The notes: generated by a model from the letters alone, not told the origin. Shown: positions 17,857 through 27,397, counted from the stretch's first letter. The stretch: 64,000 nucleotides of DNA from Anaerolineae bacterium (GCA_023954475.1 JAMLHW010000007.1:158370-222369); one strand, 5' to 3'. A program made the numbers and translations.

Positions 17857-18396
17857 CTATCGTTCCAATTTTAACAATGCCAGTGCGAAGTTGAGTGCGT
17901 GATCCGTACCACCAATCTTGCCGGCAAAGAGAGCTTCGCGTACCTGGGTCAAAGGAACCCAGTTGAGCGTGTATGTTTCGAGGTCACCCGTCCCACCTTC
18001 CGCCACTTTGGTCGGATGCCGCGCCAAAAAGAGGTGACCGGTTCCGAAATAGCGATTTTTGCTGCCCACAAATCTGCCCAGCGCTTCCCACTGCGCACAT
18101 TCGAGACCCACTTCCTCGAGAAGTTCACGCTTGGCGGCGGTGAGTGGGTCTTCTCCGGGATCGATCAGACCACCGACGACCTGCCAACATATTCGGCCGA
18201 AACCATGCCCATATCCTTCCAAAACCAACAGCTCATTTACTGCATTGAGTACGACGACATTGACATAATCCTGCATCGACGCAATCGGCCAATCGGGAAT
18301 CACTGTGCCGTCCGGTAATTCAACGGCATCGAGCGTGACGCGCAAATAAGGGTGCTCGAGAACGAGTCGACTATCCAATGTTTTCCATTTTGTCAT
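17857..18396 (-). CDS. NUDIX hydrolase (ADP-ribose pyrophosphatase-like)
   Basis: 179 residues from the ATG at 18396, chosen because AGAAGGAAA precedes it; the open frame extends 24 codons further without a better start. The complete NUDIX box is GGLIDPGEDPLTAAKRELLEEVGLE (shown in outline; G-x5-E-x7-RELxEExGL). The preceding VVVLNAVNELLVLEGYGHG fits the ADP-ribose/NDP-sugar pyrophosphatase group. Probably housekeeping nucleotide clean-up. Confidence 0.9.
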   Translation of the reverse strand: MTKWKTLDSRLVLEHPYLRVTLDAVELPDGTVIPDWPIASMQDYVNVVVLNAVNELLVLEGYGHGFGRICWQVVGGLIDPGEDPLTAAKRELLEEVGLECAQWEALGRFVGSKNRYFGTGHLFLARHPTKVAEGGTGDLETYTLNWVPLTQVREALFAGKIGGTDHALNFALALLKLER

Positions 18397-18460
18397 AGAT
18401 ATTTTCCTTCTCGTGACAATCGAACTCAATCGATGTAATCGGTGCAATCTGCCGCTCTGC

Positions 18461-19669
18461 TTAACCACGCTCAGAACGCGCTAACAAAGCAATCAACACC
18501 AGCAGCAAAACGAGCGCGATGACGAGTGTCCACAACATGGCGCTGGTCAGATCAAATTGCTCCGCTCCAAAGGCAAAAATAACACTGAACGGCACAAAGC
18601 CAAACAGTGATTGCGCAGCCGACACTGTGCCCCCTTTCCCCGGCGCACTGGCCAGCGACTGCGCTTTGCTGATCGGCCAAATGACAGCTTGCAGAAAAAT
18701 CAACGGTAGCACCAGCAAGAAACGTGACCATATGCCGGGCAGACCTAACCAGAGCGGATACAACAGCAGCAACCCGGAACAGGCAACGGCCAAAATACGC
18801 AAATGATGGGTGCGCTGCAACCAACGGTCGAGAAACAGGAGCGATACAATGCCGACGCCCATCTCCAACGCAACATAGACCCCGATCAACGCTTGACTCA
18901 TGCCGACCTGTTCATTGAGCCAGATGGTTTTGAAGACAAACGGCGTCTCAAAAATCTGAAAAACAAACAGGAACGCCAACCACAGCAAGGCGCGGCGATT
19001 GCCGAGCACATCGCGAATATTTCGGCCGAATGCCCGCCACACCGATTCCCCTTCTGCCAATTCACCTTTTTGCGCAGCAAACCGGGTACGCCAGATAATC
19101 AAGGCGTAGACAACGCTGGACGCACCAGCAGCCACAAGCAAGCCGCGCCAACCCAGTCCGAGCAGCACCGTCACCGTCACCAGTAGCGGCGCGAGCAATG
19201 CGCCGACTGTGTCGATAAGCGTAGAGCGCGCATAAATGCGATCCGGCGCCTGGGGATGAGTCTCAACGAGCGTCACATCGGCCGAATGTGCCAGTGGTCC
19301 ACTGCCCACGCCGTACAACGCAAACCCGAGCAGCATAATCGCAAAGGTAGGCGCGATACCCATCACCATCACAGCGACACCGACCACCGCTGCGCCGAAT
19401 GCCATCAACCATTTACGCTGCCACACATCCATGAGCAGCCCGGCAAAGGGTTCAATCACGGCTCCGACGTAATTCAATGCCAACGGCAGTAGCGCTACTT
19501 GCGCGTAACTCAGCCCCAGCGTCGCTCGAATCGTTGGCATGAGCACATCGGGTAAGCCACTGAGCAATTCATCCATAAATCGCGCTGCCAGCGTGACAAC
19601 AGTTGCACGATAGGTCACGCCTGCGGCACGGGGAATTGGCTGCGGCTTAAAGCGGTTGAGGAGAGACAC
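18461..19669 (-). CDS. MFS transporter
   Basis: 402 residues with 11-12 hydrophobic segments. There is a MFS-type loop 2-3 region (GLLMDVWQRKWLMAFGAAVVGVAVM) and a long central loop at about residues 195-215. The likely start is GTG at 19669. The substrate cannot be predicted; lack of an adjacent biosynthetic gene gives no hint. Confidence 0.82.
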   Translation of the reverse strand: MSLLNRFKPQPIPRAAGVTYRATVVTLAARFMDELLSGLPDVLMPTIRATLGLSYAQVALLPLALNYVGAVIEPFAGLLMDVWQRKWLMAFGAAVVGVAVMVMGIAPTFAIMLLGFALYGVGSGPLAHSADVTLVETHPQAPDRIYARSTLIDTVGALLAPLLVTVTVLLGLGWRGLLVAAGASSVVYALIIWRTRFAAQKGELAEGESVWRAFGRNIRDVLGNRRALLWLAFLFVFQIFETPFVFKTIWLNEQVGMSQALIGVYVALEMGVGIVSLLFLDRWLQRTHHLRILAVACSGLLLLYPLWLGLPGIWSRFLLVLPLIFLQAVIWPISKAQSLASAPGKGGTVSAAQSLFGFVPFSVIFAFGAEQFDLTSAMLWTLVIALVLLLVLIALLARSERG

Positions 19670-19759
19670 GATGGGGGAAGGGGAAAGTGGGAGTGGGGAG
19701 TAGAGATTGGAGGTTGGACAGTTCTCTCAATCTCCAATCTTCAGTCCCCCCATCTCCTG

Positions 19760-21298
19760 TCAACTGCGCAGTTCGGCGAGCAATGCCTGTACCGCTTTTT
19801 GCCGTTCGGCGCGGGCTTCGCGGCTACGCAGCACACGCGGTGGGGCAGCGCGCATCGTGCATTGTGTTTCGGTGAGCGGGCAACGTTCGCATGTCTCGTT
19901 GATCACCGTCACAGGCACGTCGGGATCATCGACGAAGTGGATGGTTGAGCCGAGATCGGCGTCGACACGGAAACCGATAATGACACTGGTATTGACGTGG
20001 GGCGATAGCGCCAACGGTCGACCGAATCCCATGCACAAGAAGCGCGTTCCAGAGCCAAAATATTCCGACAATTGCACGCCGATGTGCGGTTTTTCTATTT
20101 CCAGTGTGCCGTCACGTTGGGCATAGATGCCGTTGGACGCCACCATTTCGGCCGAAACCGGCACAGCATCGACCATCTCCTGCAACAAGCGCGTCGTCAA
20201 CCAGCGGCGGCAGTAATGTTCGTTGAGACCAATGCCGCTGGGCAAGGGCAACTGGCTCATGTTGAGCTGTTTGACCAGATGGTAATCGCCATCGGCGTCG
20301 TGGAAACGCAGGAAATGGATGCCGATGCCGAAATGTTGCGGCACGAGTTCGCTGAACCGATAAAGCAGCATCTCTGGTGTGACGCGATAGTTGGTAAGCA
20401 TATCTTGCAACAAATTCGGCCGAAATGTCTCCTGCCCAAAAAACGCCTCAATATCTGCCAAAATCTCCACACGCGGCATCAACAACGCCCCCGCAAAATA
20501 GGACGCCTGAAAATCGTTAAATACCTGCTCAAATGATTCAACCACTTCCGGTGGGGATGTGTAAGCACGCCCTTTGAGCTTGAGAGTCTGGTACCCTATT
20601 TCACGCAACAGCAGGAATTTGATCTGCGTTTCGTTGAGATGATTGTTGACGAGAATTCGCGGTGGACGACCCTTGACCATCAACGAACGGTAGCCGGACA
20701 GCACACCATCATCAGCCAACGTGTCCATATCGATGTCATAATTGTACTTTTTCTGCAACACGGCGGCTGCGTCGCCGAGTGATATGGGCACGGTCAAATC
20801 GTGTTGCACTGCAAACGTGACCGCAGCCTCTTCAAGATCGGGGAAGTAATTGTCGTTGATTTCTTGATACGAGCGCAGGGCGGCACGCAAAAAGTGCTCA
20901 TCCTTCATATCGTACCGTCGGCCGATTTCCAGAATGGTCCGTAACAATGCGCTGGCCTTGTCCGGAGCGCGAGTGAGCAAGTTGACCAGATCGGCAATGT
21001 CCAGCCCAAACTCGTCGAACGGGAACGCCTGTAACAACGGTGCGGACAAGGTTGATTCGAGATGACGCAGCGACGGATCAAGCCGAATCGAGACGAGATC
21101 ATCGTAATCTTTATCCAGAACTGACGCCATTTTCATAATTTTGTCGATCTTGGGATATTTGCGTCCTTTCTCGATTTCAGTAATGTAAGACGCCGACATC
21201 TCGCAGCGGGCGGCGAATTCCTTCAAACTCAACCCCTTTTTCTCGCGCGCCTGCCGCACTTTCAAGCCAAAGATGATAGTTACAAGGTCTGTTCTCAT
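19760..21298 (-). CDS. ScfR/RamB-type XRE regulator of the glyoxylate shunt
   Basis: 512 residues. Domain order: an XRE helix-turn-helix at about 8-65 (LKVRQAREKKGLSLKEFAARCEMSASYITEIEKG in outline), an ImmA/IrrE-like domain in the middle, and a C-terminal Cys-containing DUF2083 domain (CERCPLTETQCTMRAAPP). The usual HExxH of ImmA/IrrE is replaced by REIGY, so no protease activity is expected. Relatives (RamB, PrpR/ScfR of actinobacteria) sense short-chain acyl-CoA and control isocitrate lyase and malate synthase. The gene is divergent from exactly these two genes. A tandem repeat of GAGAAATCGCC lies just before its ATG. Confidence 0.88.
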   Translation of the reverse strand: MRTDLVTIIFGLKVRQAREKKGLSLKEFAARCEMSASYITEIEKGRKYPKIDKIMKMASVLDKDYDDLVSIRLDPSLRHLESTLSAPLLQAFPFDEFGLDIADLVNLLTRAPDKASALLRTILEIGRRYDMKDEHFLRAALRSYQEINDNYFPDLEEAAVTFAVQHDLTVPISLGDAAAVLQKKYNYDIDMDTLADDGVLSGYRSLMVKGRPPRILVNNHLNETQIKFLLLREIGYQTLKLKGRAYTSPPEVVESFEQVFNDFQASYFAGALLMPRVEILADIEAFFGQETFRPNLLQDMLTNYRVTPEMLLYRFSELVPQHFGIGIHFLRFHDADGDYHLVKQLNMSQLPLPSGIGLNEHYCRRWLTTRLLQEMVDAVPVSAEMVASNGIYAQRDGTLEIEKPHIGVQLSEYFGSGTRFLCMGFGRPLALSPHVNTSVIIGFRVDADLGSTIHFVDDPDVPVTVINETCERCPLTETQCTMRAAPPRVLRSREARAERQKAVQALLAELRS

Positions 21299-21467
21299 GG
21301 CGATTTCTCACGGCGATTTCTCATCGCGGATAAGACAGAGAAGGCCGGCAAACCGTCCTGCATTATCCATTTTTAAGCGTCATCTGTGTTCTAAATCACC
21401 CTCCACTTTACCACAATTCGGTCGTCTTTGGGTTGGTTTCGACACGAAAACAATACATTGAATTTCC

Positions 21468-21496
21468 TTGACACATCGCGTCATGACAGTTATACT
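21468..21496 (+). promoter_or_regulatory. Sigma-70-type promoter of the malate synthase/isocitrate lyase operon
   Basis: TTGACA at 21468-21473, 17-bp spacer, TATACT at 21491-21496. This is one of the best housekeeping promoters in the window. The expected start point (about 21503) falls inside the palindrome at 21498-21515. Confidence 0.8.
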
Positions 21497-21497
21497 C

Positions 21498-21515
21498 TCA
21501 GCGAATATTCGCTGA
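21498..21515. promoter_or_regulatory. Operator palindrome over the aceB start point (probable ScfR site)
   Basis: TCAGCGAATATTCGCTGA is a perfect 18-bp palindrome beginning one base after the -10 box. A second palindrome, ATTCGCGAAT at 21524-21533, shares the GCGAA/TTCGC half-sites. A protein bound here would block initiation. The divergent ScfR-like regulator is the obvious candidate; that link is inferred from position. Confidence 0.7.
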
Positions 21516-21523
21516 TAAAGGAT

Positions 21524-21533
21524 ATTCGCGAAT
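21524..21533. promoter_or_regulatory. Second operator-like palindrome
   Basis: ATTCGCGAAT has the same TTCGC/GCGAA half-sites as the upstream site but a shorter centre. Centre-to-centre distance is 22 bp, about two helical turns, which would allow cooperative binding on one face. Confidence 0.55.
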
Positions 21534-21623
21534 GATTAGCAGCCCTTATCGAACATCGCGCGCTAACGAAATTCGCAACAATTATCGGCCGAAAAGCACA
21601 TCAAAGACAGTGAGGAGTTCGAG

Positions 21624-23213
21624 ATGATGCCACAAGGCATTGAAATTACAGGCCCCATCACCCCCGCATACAGTGACATACTAACCCCTGACGCCATGGC
21701 CTTTGTTGCCGAGTTGGAACGCGCCTTTGGCGACCGTCGTCGCCAATTGCTGGCCGACCGCGTTGACCGTCAAATGATGATCGACGGTGGCTCCATGCCT
21801 GACTTCCTGCCGGAAACAGCCGCCATTCGTGCCGGTGACTGGACAGTCGCACCCATTCCCGACGATTTGCAAGATCGTCGTGTTGAAATTACCGGTCCTG
21901 TCGACCGCAAAATGATCATCAACGCGCTCAATTCCGGTGCCAACGTCTTCATGGCCGACTTCGAGGATTCACATTCTCCAACCTGGGCCGGCTGTGTTGA
22001 AGGCCAGATCAACCTGCGCGACGCTATAAACGGCACCATCGACTATTTCCACCCGACTAAACAGGTCACTTACCGCCTCAACGACGACATTGCCACGCTG
22101 ATGGTACGTCCGCGCGGCTGGCATCTCGAAGAAAAACATGTCCTGGTCGACGGTCGGCCGATGTCCGGCGGCTTGTTCGATTTTGGTCTCTACTTTTACC
22201 ACAACACACGCGCTTTGCTCGACAAAGGCAGCGGACCGTACTTTTATCTGCCCAAACTGGAAAATCACCGCGAAGCCCGGCTCTGGAACGATGTTTTTGT
22301 GCTGGCGCAGAACAAATTAACCATACCGCAAGGCACCATCCGGGCCACTGTGTTAATTGAGAACATTCTGGCATCGTTTGAGATGGACGAAATTCTTTGG
22401 GAACTGCGCCATCACTCCGCCGGCCTCAACTGCGGTCGCTGGGATTATATATTTAGCGCTATCCGCAAATTCCGCAATATCCCTTCATTTTACTTCCCCA
22501 ATCGCGCTCAGGTCACGATGACGACACATTTGATGCGTTCCTATTCGCTGCTACTGATCCAGACCTGTCACCGCCGCAACATCCACGCGATGGGCGGCAT
22601 GGCAGCACAAATTCCGATCAAAAACGATCCTGAAGCGAACCGCATTGCCATTGAAAAGGTACACCAGGACAAGCTGCGCGAAGCCCGTGACGGACACGAC
22701 GGGACATGGGTCGCCCACCCCGATTTGGTCAGTGTTGCCAAAGATGTCTTTGACGAGTATATGCCGCAGCCCAACCAGATCAATCGCAAGCTGGAAGATG
22801 TCCACATCACGCGTGACGATTTGCTGGCTGTACCAGACGGGACCATCACAGAGGACGGGTTCATTGTCAATATCGATGTTGGCTTACAATACCTGGAATC
22901 ATGGCTGCGTGGCAACGGCTGTGTGCCGATTTACAACTTGATGGAAGATGCGGCAACGGCCGAAATTTCTCGCTCACAGTTGTGGGAATGGCTCCACAAT
23001 CCTAACGTGAAGCTGGAAGACGGTCGGCCGATTACCGTTGAGCTATATCGCTCGTTCATTCCGCAGGCGATGGCGCGTATCCGTTCCGCTGTCGGTGAAG
23101 ACGCGTTCGCACAAGGCAAATTCGAAGAGGCGGTGGCACTGCTCGATGAACTGGTTACGGCGGACACGTTCACTGATTTTTTGACCATTCCGGCTTACGG
23201 TCATCTGGATTGA
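21624..23213 (+). CDS. aceB: Malate synthase A
   Basis: 529 residues, normal length for form A. Recognised by FMADFEDSHSPTW (catalytic Asp/Glu region), KMIINALNSGANVFMADFEDS, YLPKLENH, ATVLIENILASFEMDEILWELR, and a CHRRNIHAMGGMAAQIPIK segment. It condenses glyoxylate with acetyl-CoA to malate. A GAGGAG ribosome binding site precedes the double ATG. Isocitrate lyase follows after 54 nt on the same transcript, so growth on acetate, fatty acids or C2 compounds is implied. Confidence 0.96.
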   Translation: MMPQGIEITGPITPAYSDILTPDAMAFVAELERAFGDRRRQLLADRVDRQMMIDGGSMPDFLPETAAIRAGDWTVAPIPDDLQDRRVEITGPVDRKMIINALNSGANVFMADFEDSHSPTWAGCVEGQINLRDAINGTIDYFHPTKQVTYRLNDDIATLMVRPRGWHLEEKHVLVDGRPMSGGLFDFGLYFYHNTRALLDKGSGPYFYLPKLENHREARLWNDVFVLAQNKLTIPQGTIRATVLIENILASFEMDEILWELRHHSAGLNCGRWDYIFSAIRKFRNIPSFYFPNRAQVTMTTHLMRSYSLLLIQTCHRRNIHAMGGMAAQIPIKNDPEANRIAIEKVHQDKLREARDGHDGTWVAHPDLVSVAKDVFDEYMPQPNQINRKLEDVHITRDDLLAVPDGTITEDGFIVNIDVGLQYLESWLRGNGCVPIYNLMEDAATAEISRSQLWEWLHNPNVKLEDGRPITVELYRSFIPQAMARIRSAVGEDAFAQGKFEEAVALLDELVTADTFTDFLTIPAYGHLD

Positions 23214-23267
23214 GCCGGTTCACAAACCACTATTCTAACCACTTTGATGCAGAGGGAGGCAGATTTT

Positions 23268-24563
23268 ATGTTTGATCAGAAAGCGATTGCGGCCTTGGAA
23301 AAGGAATGGGCAACCAATCCACGGTGGAAGGGCATTGAGCGTCCGTATTCGGCCGAAGATGTCATCCGTCTCAGTGGCAGTTTCAAAGTCGAGCACACAT
23401 TGGCAAGAATGGGCGCTGAGCGCCTGTGGTATCTCATGCACAATCGGCCGTTTGTCCGTGCGTTGGGTGCAGTAACCGGCAATCAAGCTGTGCAAATGGT
23501 ACAGGCCGGCCTCGAGGCGATTTATCTAAGCGGCTGGCAAGTCGCCGCTGACGCCAATGGTGCGTCGCATACCTATCCCGACCAGAGCCTCTATCCGGCC
23601 GATAGCGCTCCCAAATTGGTTGCACGCATCAACAATGCCATGATGCGCGCCGACCAGATTCATCACCAATACGGTAAAAACGGCATGTATTGGATGGCTC
23701 CTATCTTTGCCGACGCCGAAGCCGGTTTTGGCGGCAACCTCAACGCCTTCGAATTGATGAAGGCGATGATTGAAGCTGGGGCGGCTGCCGTTCACTTCGA
23801 AGATCAACTTTCCTCCGCCAAAAAATGCGGTCACATGGGCGGCAAAGTGCTGATTCCCGTTCAGGACGCCGTCAACAAACTGGTTGCCGCACGCCTTGCC
23901 GCCGACATAGCCGGGGTGTCAAGCATTATCGTGGCACGTACCGACGCTGAATCCGGCAATTTGCTCAACAGCGATATCGATCCACGCGACCGCGATTTCA
24001 TCGTCTCCGAAAATCGCACAGATGAAGGGTTCTTCCACGTGCGCAATGGTCTCGACTACAGCATCATGCGCGGTTTGGCTTATGCGTCGGTCGCCGATGT
24101 ACTCTGGATGGAAACAAGCAAGCCCGATCTCGAAGTGGCACGGAAATTTGCCGAAGCAATTCACGCCCAATATCCGGGCAAATTGCTGGCCTATAACTGC
24201 TCACCCTCATTCAACTGGCGCCTCAACCTCGACGTGGACACGATCGAGACGTTCCAGGAAGAGTTGGGCAAGATGGGTTACAAATTCCAGTTTGTAACGC
24301 TGGCTGGTTTCCATTCACTCAATTTGGGTATGTTCGACCTAGCACAAGGTTACGCCAAGCGGGGCATGGGTGCGTACACCGAAATGCAGGAGCGTGAATT
24401 CGCATTGCAGGACGTTGGTTTCAAGGCGATCAAGCACCAGAGCTTTGTCGGCGCGGGCTACTTCGACGATGTGCAGCAAACGATCATGTCGGGCAAGGCA
24501 TCGACAGCGGCACTGAGCGGCTCAACAGAAGAAGAGCAGTTCGCACCGGTTGCGGCCGATTAG
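23268..24563 (+). CDS. aceA: Isocitrate lyase
   Basis: 431 residues from the ATG at 23268, which is preceded by GAGGGAGG; earlier in-frame starts are poor. [14 protein letters not shown] contains the catalytic Cys of the KKCGH loop. [21 protein letters not shown] and [17 protein letters not shown] (partly quoted) are also diagnostic. It cleaves isocitrate to glyoxylate and succinate. It is the second gene of the glyoxylate operon under the palindromic operator upstream of aceB. Confidence 0.97.
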   Translation: MFDQKAIAALEKEWATNPRWKGIERPYSAEDVIRLSGSFKVEHTLARMGAERLWYLMHNRPFVRALGAVTGNQAVQMVQAGLEAIYLSGWQVAADANGASHTYPDQSLYPADSAPKLVARINNAMMRADQIHHQYGKNGMYWMAPIFADAEAGFGGNLNAFELMKAMIEAGAAAVHFEDQLSSAKKCGHMGGKVLIPVQDAVNKLVAARLAADIAGVSSIIVARTDAESGNLLNSDIDPRDRDFIVSENRTDEGFFHVRNGLDYSIMRGLAYASVADVLWMETSKPDLEVARKFAEAIHAQYPGKLLAYNCSPSFNWRLNLDVDTIETFQEELGKMGYKFQFVTLAGFHSLNLGMFDLAQGYAKRGMGAYTEMQEREFALQDVGFKAIKHQSFVGAGYFDDVQQTIMSGKASTAALSGSTEEEQFAPVAAD

Positions 24564-24566
24564 TTT

Positions 24567-24621
24567 GATTTCGGATTTGTGATGTCGGATTTCGGCATAG
24601 TTCCGAAATCGAAAATCCGAA
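24567..24621 (+). terminator. Nested hairpin after isocitrate lyase
   Basis: The outer stem TTCGGATTT/AAATCCGAA (24570-24578 with 24613-24621) encloses an inner stem GATTTCGG/CCGAAATC with a 7-nt loop. It starts a few bases after the aceA stop. No strong T-run follows, so termination is likely but not certain. Confidence 0.5.
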
Positions 24622-24721
24622 GTCCCCAAATAAGTTTTCCTCCTCACTGTTCGGCAGGGGCGGCCCGGGCCACCGGGCTTCCTCTGCCACTCTTTTTATC
24701 TATCCTCCCAAAGGCAGAAGA

Positions 24722-24749
24722 TTGACGTGTCTGCTTCCCGTGCTATACT
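24722..24749 (+). promoter_or_regulatory. Promoter of the metA-metY operon
   Basis: TTGACG at 24722-24727, 16-bp spacer, TATACT at 24744-24749. The expected transcript start is about 24756, leaving a leader of about 240 nt before metA. Confidence 0.6.
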
Positions 24750-24768
24750 GCTTTTTATGTTGAAGATG

Positions 24769-24868
24769 ATGCAGGACATAATGCACCTATGTAACTGTCT
24801 TAAGCGAGGGTACTGTGGCCAACCATCCCCGGCCCATGACTCTCGCCGTAGCTCCACCTGTTCTGCAT
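24769..24868 (+). ncRNA. Structured leader RNA of metA-metY (candidate riboswitch or attenuator)
   Basis: A closing stem of 10 bp (ATGCAGGACA at 24769-24778 with TGTTCTGCAT at 24859-24868, one G-U pair) encloses a hairpin of GCGAGGGT...ACTCTCGC (about 24806-24848) with an inner GGCC/GGCC pairing. A second hairpin (CAGGCA/TGCCTG with inner TGTCTG/CAGACA, about 24931-24968) lies shortly before the metA ribosome binding site. The sequence does not match the conserved core of SAM-I, SAM-II, SAH or T-box elements as far as I can judge. A regulatory role is inference from position, length and pairing. Confidence 0.4.
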
Positions 24869-24998
24869 AAACCACCCCCCGAACCTGCACACAAACCGGT
24901 TTAGCGAACCCAAATCAATTCATACGTAGCTCAGGCAGTTTGTCTGAGTCTGAACAGACAGGATGCCTGTTCTACCGTTATCTGTCGAGAGAAATGCT

Positions 24999-26087
24999 AT
25001 GCCACTCGTAGCTCATACTAACCTGCCGACGTTTGAGCGCCTGCGCCAGCGCGGTGAAGAGATTGTCGATCTGAACCGTGCTGTGCATCAGGACATTCGC
25101 GAACTGCATATTGGTCTGTTGAATATGATGCCGGACGCAGCATTGGAAGTTACGGAGCGTCAGTTTATGGCACTGGTCGGCAACAGCAACCAGATCGCCC
25201 AGTTTTATGTACACCCGTTTACTATTCCGGGTCTGGAGCGCAGCAGTGACACGCAAACGTATATCGACACTTATTACACGACATTCGAGCAAGTGCGCAC
25301 AGACGGTCTGGATGCCCTGATCATTACAGGCGCAAATGTATCGAATCCGTCGCTTGATCAGGAGCCGTTCTGGGAACCGCTGGCAGATGTGATGGCGTGG
25401 GCAGATGACAATGTTACGTCTGTTTTGTGTTCGTGCCTGGCAACACACGCGCTGGTAAAGTATTTCTACGGCATTGAGCGCCAATTGATGCCGGCCAAGA
25501 AATGGGGCGTCTACAGCCATCGCATCAACGGCACGAAACATCCGTTGCTGCGCAACATCAATACGCGTTTTGACACACCGCATTCGCGTTGGAACGAGAT
25601 TTCGCGACAGCAATTGGAAGCTGCCGGGCTTGTCATTCTGGTCGAGAGTCGCGACGCAGGTGTGCACCTGGTGGTCAGCCCGGATCAGTTCCGCAAGGTG
25701 TATTTTCAGGGTCATCCGGAGTACAGCATCAATAGTTTGCTCAAGGAGTACAAGCGGGAAGTGCTGCGGTTTCTGCACGGTGAGCTGGACAGACCGCCGC
25801 CGTATCCTGAGAACTACTTTTCGGCCGAATGCATCACCATCGCCGAAACCTACATTGAACGCGCCTTGCTGGCCCAGCAACTACGTTTGCCCATACCTGA
25901 ATTTCCGGAAGACGCCTTTCTCCCCTATCTCGACAACACCTGGGGCGATACTGCCAAAGCCATCGTTAACAACTGGCTCGGTTTGGTCTACAAACTGACC
26001 CATCTCGACCGCCGCAAACTGTTCATGGATGGTATCGATCCGGACGACCCGCTCAAATTACGAAAACCATCAACAGCTGAGGGCTAA
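24999..26087 (+). CDS. metA: Homoserine O-acyltransferase, MetA type
   Basis: 362 residues from the ATG at 24999 (GAGAGA before it; an in-frame ATG at 24963 would lie in the leader hairpin). IGLLNMMPDAALEVTERQF is the N-terminal MetA signature. VLCSCLATHALVKYFYGI holds the catalytic Cys and YFQGHPEYS the His and Glu of the triad. It acylates homoserine with acetyl- or succinyl-CoA; the pairing with a metY-type sulfhydrylase favours O-acetylhomoserine as product. First committed step of methionine synthesis. Confidence 0.92.
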   Translation: MPLVAHTNLPTFERLRQRGEEIVDLNRAVHQDIRELHIGLLNMMPDAALEVTERQFMALVGNSNQIAQFYVHPFTIPGLERSSDTQTYIDTYYTTFEQVRTDGLDALIITGANVSNPSLDQEPFWEPLADVMAWADDNVTSVLCSCLATHALVKYFYGIERQLMPAKKWGVYSHRINGTKHPLLRNINTRFDTPHSRWNEISRQQLEAAGLVILVESRDAGVHLVVSPDQFRKVYFQGHPEYSINSLLKEYKREVLRFLHGELDRPPPYPENYFSAECITIAETYIERALLAQQLRLPIPEFPEDAFLPYLDNTWGDTAKAIVNNWLGLVYKLTHLDRRKLFMDGIDPDDPLKLRKPSTAEG

Positions 26088-26119
26088 TCGCTGTCAGCTA
26101 AAAGCTTTAAGGAGACACC

Positions 26120-27397
26120 ATGAAAGACGAAACATTAGCCATTCACGCCGGATTCCAAAGCGACCCGACGACCAAAGCGGTCGCAGTGCCGATTTATCAA
26201 ACCGTGGCCTACGAATTTGATGACGCCCAACACGGTGCCGACCTGTTCAATCTGGCTGTACCCGGCAACATCTATACCCGGATCATGAATCCGACGCAGG
26301 ATGTGTTGGAGCAGCGGCTGGCGGCGCTAGAAGGCGGTATTGCCGCACTCGTGACCAGCGCAGGTAGTGCTGCGATCACCTACGCCGTCCTGACCATTGC
26401 CGAAGCAGGAGCCAACATCGTCTCGGTGCCGTTGCTCTACGGCGGTACGGTGACGCTGTTCACCCACATGCTACCCAAACTCGGCATCGACGTGCGTTAC
26501 GCTGCCGATGACAGCCCGGAAAAGATCGAGGCGTTGATCGACGACAAGACCGCCGCTGTTTTTTGCGAGACCATCGGCAATCCGGCGGGCAATATCGCCG
26601 ATGTTGAAGCGTTGGCCGCCGCTGCGCACAAACATGGCGTGCCGCTGATAGTCGATAACACGGTTGCCACGCCGTCGCTGATCAAGCCAATCGCATATGG
26701 TGCGGACATCGTCGTGCATTCATTGACCAAGTACATCGGCGGTCACGGCAACTCGCTCGGCGGCGTCATCGTCGATTCGGGCAACTTCCCGTGGGCAGAA
26801 CATGCCGAGCGGTTCCCGATGCTCAGCACACCGGAACCATCATATCACGGCGTGGTTTACACGGAAGCGTTGGGGCCGGCGGCGTTTATCGGCCGAGCCA
26901 GAACCGTCCCGTTACGCAACACCGGTGCCGCCATCAGCCCGTTTAACGCCTTCCTGATTTTGCAGGGACTGGAGACATTGCCGCTGCGGATGGAACGCCA
27001 TTGCGACAACGCGCTAGCCGTCGCCAATTGGCTCAACAAGCACGATGCGGTCGAATGGGTCAGCTTCGCCGGATTGCCCGATTCGCCATACTTTGAATTG
27101 GCACAGAAATATACGAACGGTCGTCCGTCTGCGTTGTTGACGTTTGGCGTAAAGGGTGGATTTGAGGCAGGCGTCAAGTTTTACGATGCGCTGCAGTTGT
27201 TCAAGCGGCTGGTCAACATCGGTGATGCCAAATCGCTGGCTGCGCATCCGGCCTCGACAACCCACCGACAGCTAACAGATGATGAATTGGCACTGGCCGG
27301 TATTACGCCGGATACGATTCGTCTGTGCATCGGGATTGAGCATATCGACGATATTCTGGCAGATTTGGAGCAGGCGCTGGCGGTTTCGCAGGCATAG
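26120..27397 (+). CDS. metY: O-acetylhomoserine sulfhydrylase (PLP)
   Basis: 425 residues, typical length for MetY. Motifs: YQTVAYEFDDAQHGADLF, YTRIMNPTQDVLEQRLAALEGG, VDNTVATP, and HSLTKYIGGHG with the PLP-binding Lys; the end PDTIRLCIGIEHIDDILADL is conserved in the family. It makes homocysteine from O-acetylhomoserine and sulfide. Start preceded by AAGGAG. Together with metA it forms a direct-sulfhydrylation route. The operon is followed by two stem-loops in a long intergenic region. Confidence 0.93.
   Translation: MKDETLAIHAGFQSDPTTKAVAVPIYQTVAYEFDDAQHGADLFNLAVPGNIYTRIMNPTQDVLEQRLAALEGGIAALVTSAGSAAITYAVLTIAEAGANIVSVPLLYGGTVTLFTHMLPKLGIDVRYAADDSPEKIEALIDDKTAAVFCETIGNPAGNIADVEALAAAAHKHGVPLIVDNTVATPSLIKPIAYGADIVVHSLTKYIGGHGNSLGGVIVDSGNFPWAEHAERFPMLSTPEPSYHGVVYTEALGPAAFIGRARTVPLRNTGAAISPFNAFLILQGLETLPLRMERHCDNALAVANWLNKHDAVEWVSFAGLPDSPYFELAQKYTNGRPSALLTFGVKGGFEAGVKFYDALQLFKRLVNIGDAKSLAAHPASTTHRQLTDDELALAGITPDTIRLCIGIEHIDDILADLEQALAVSQA

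Noticed and set aside
23268..24563. Methylisocitrate lyase/PrpB instead of isocitrate lyase
   Set aside because: The [13 protein letters not shown] loop, length and partner malate synthase fit isocitrate lyase; no prpC or prpD nearby.
24750..24998. SAM-I riboswitch before metA
   Set aside because: The conserved SAM-I core (GAGGGA...TGGCCC...GCAACC order) is not present; kept only as an unassigned structured leader.
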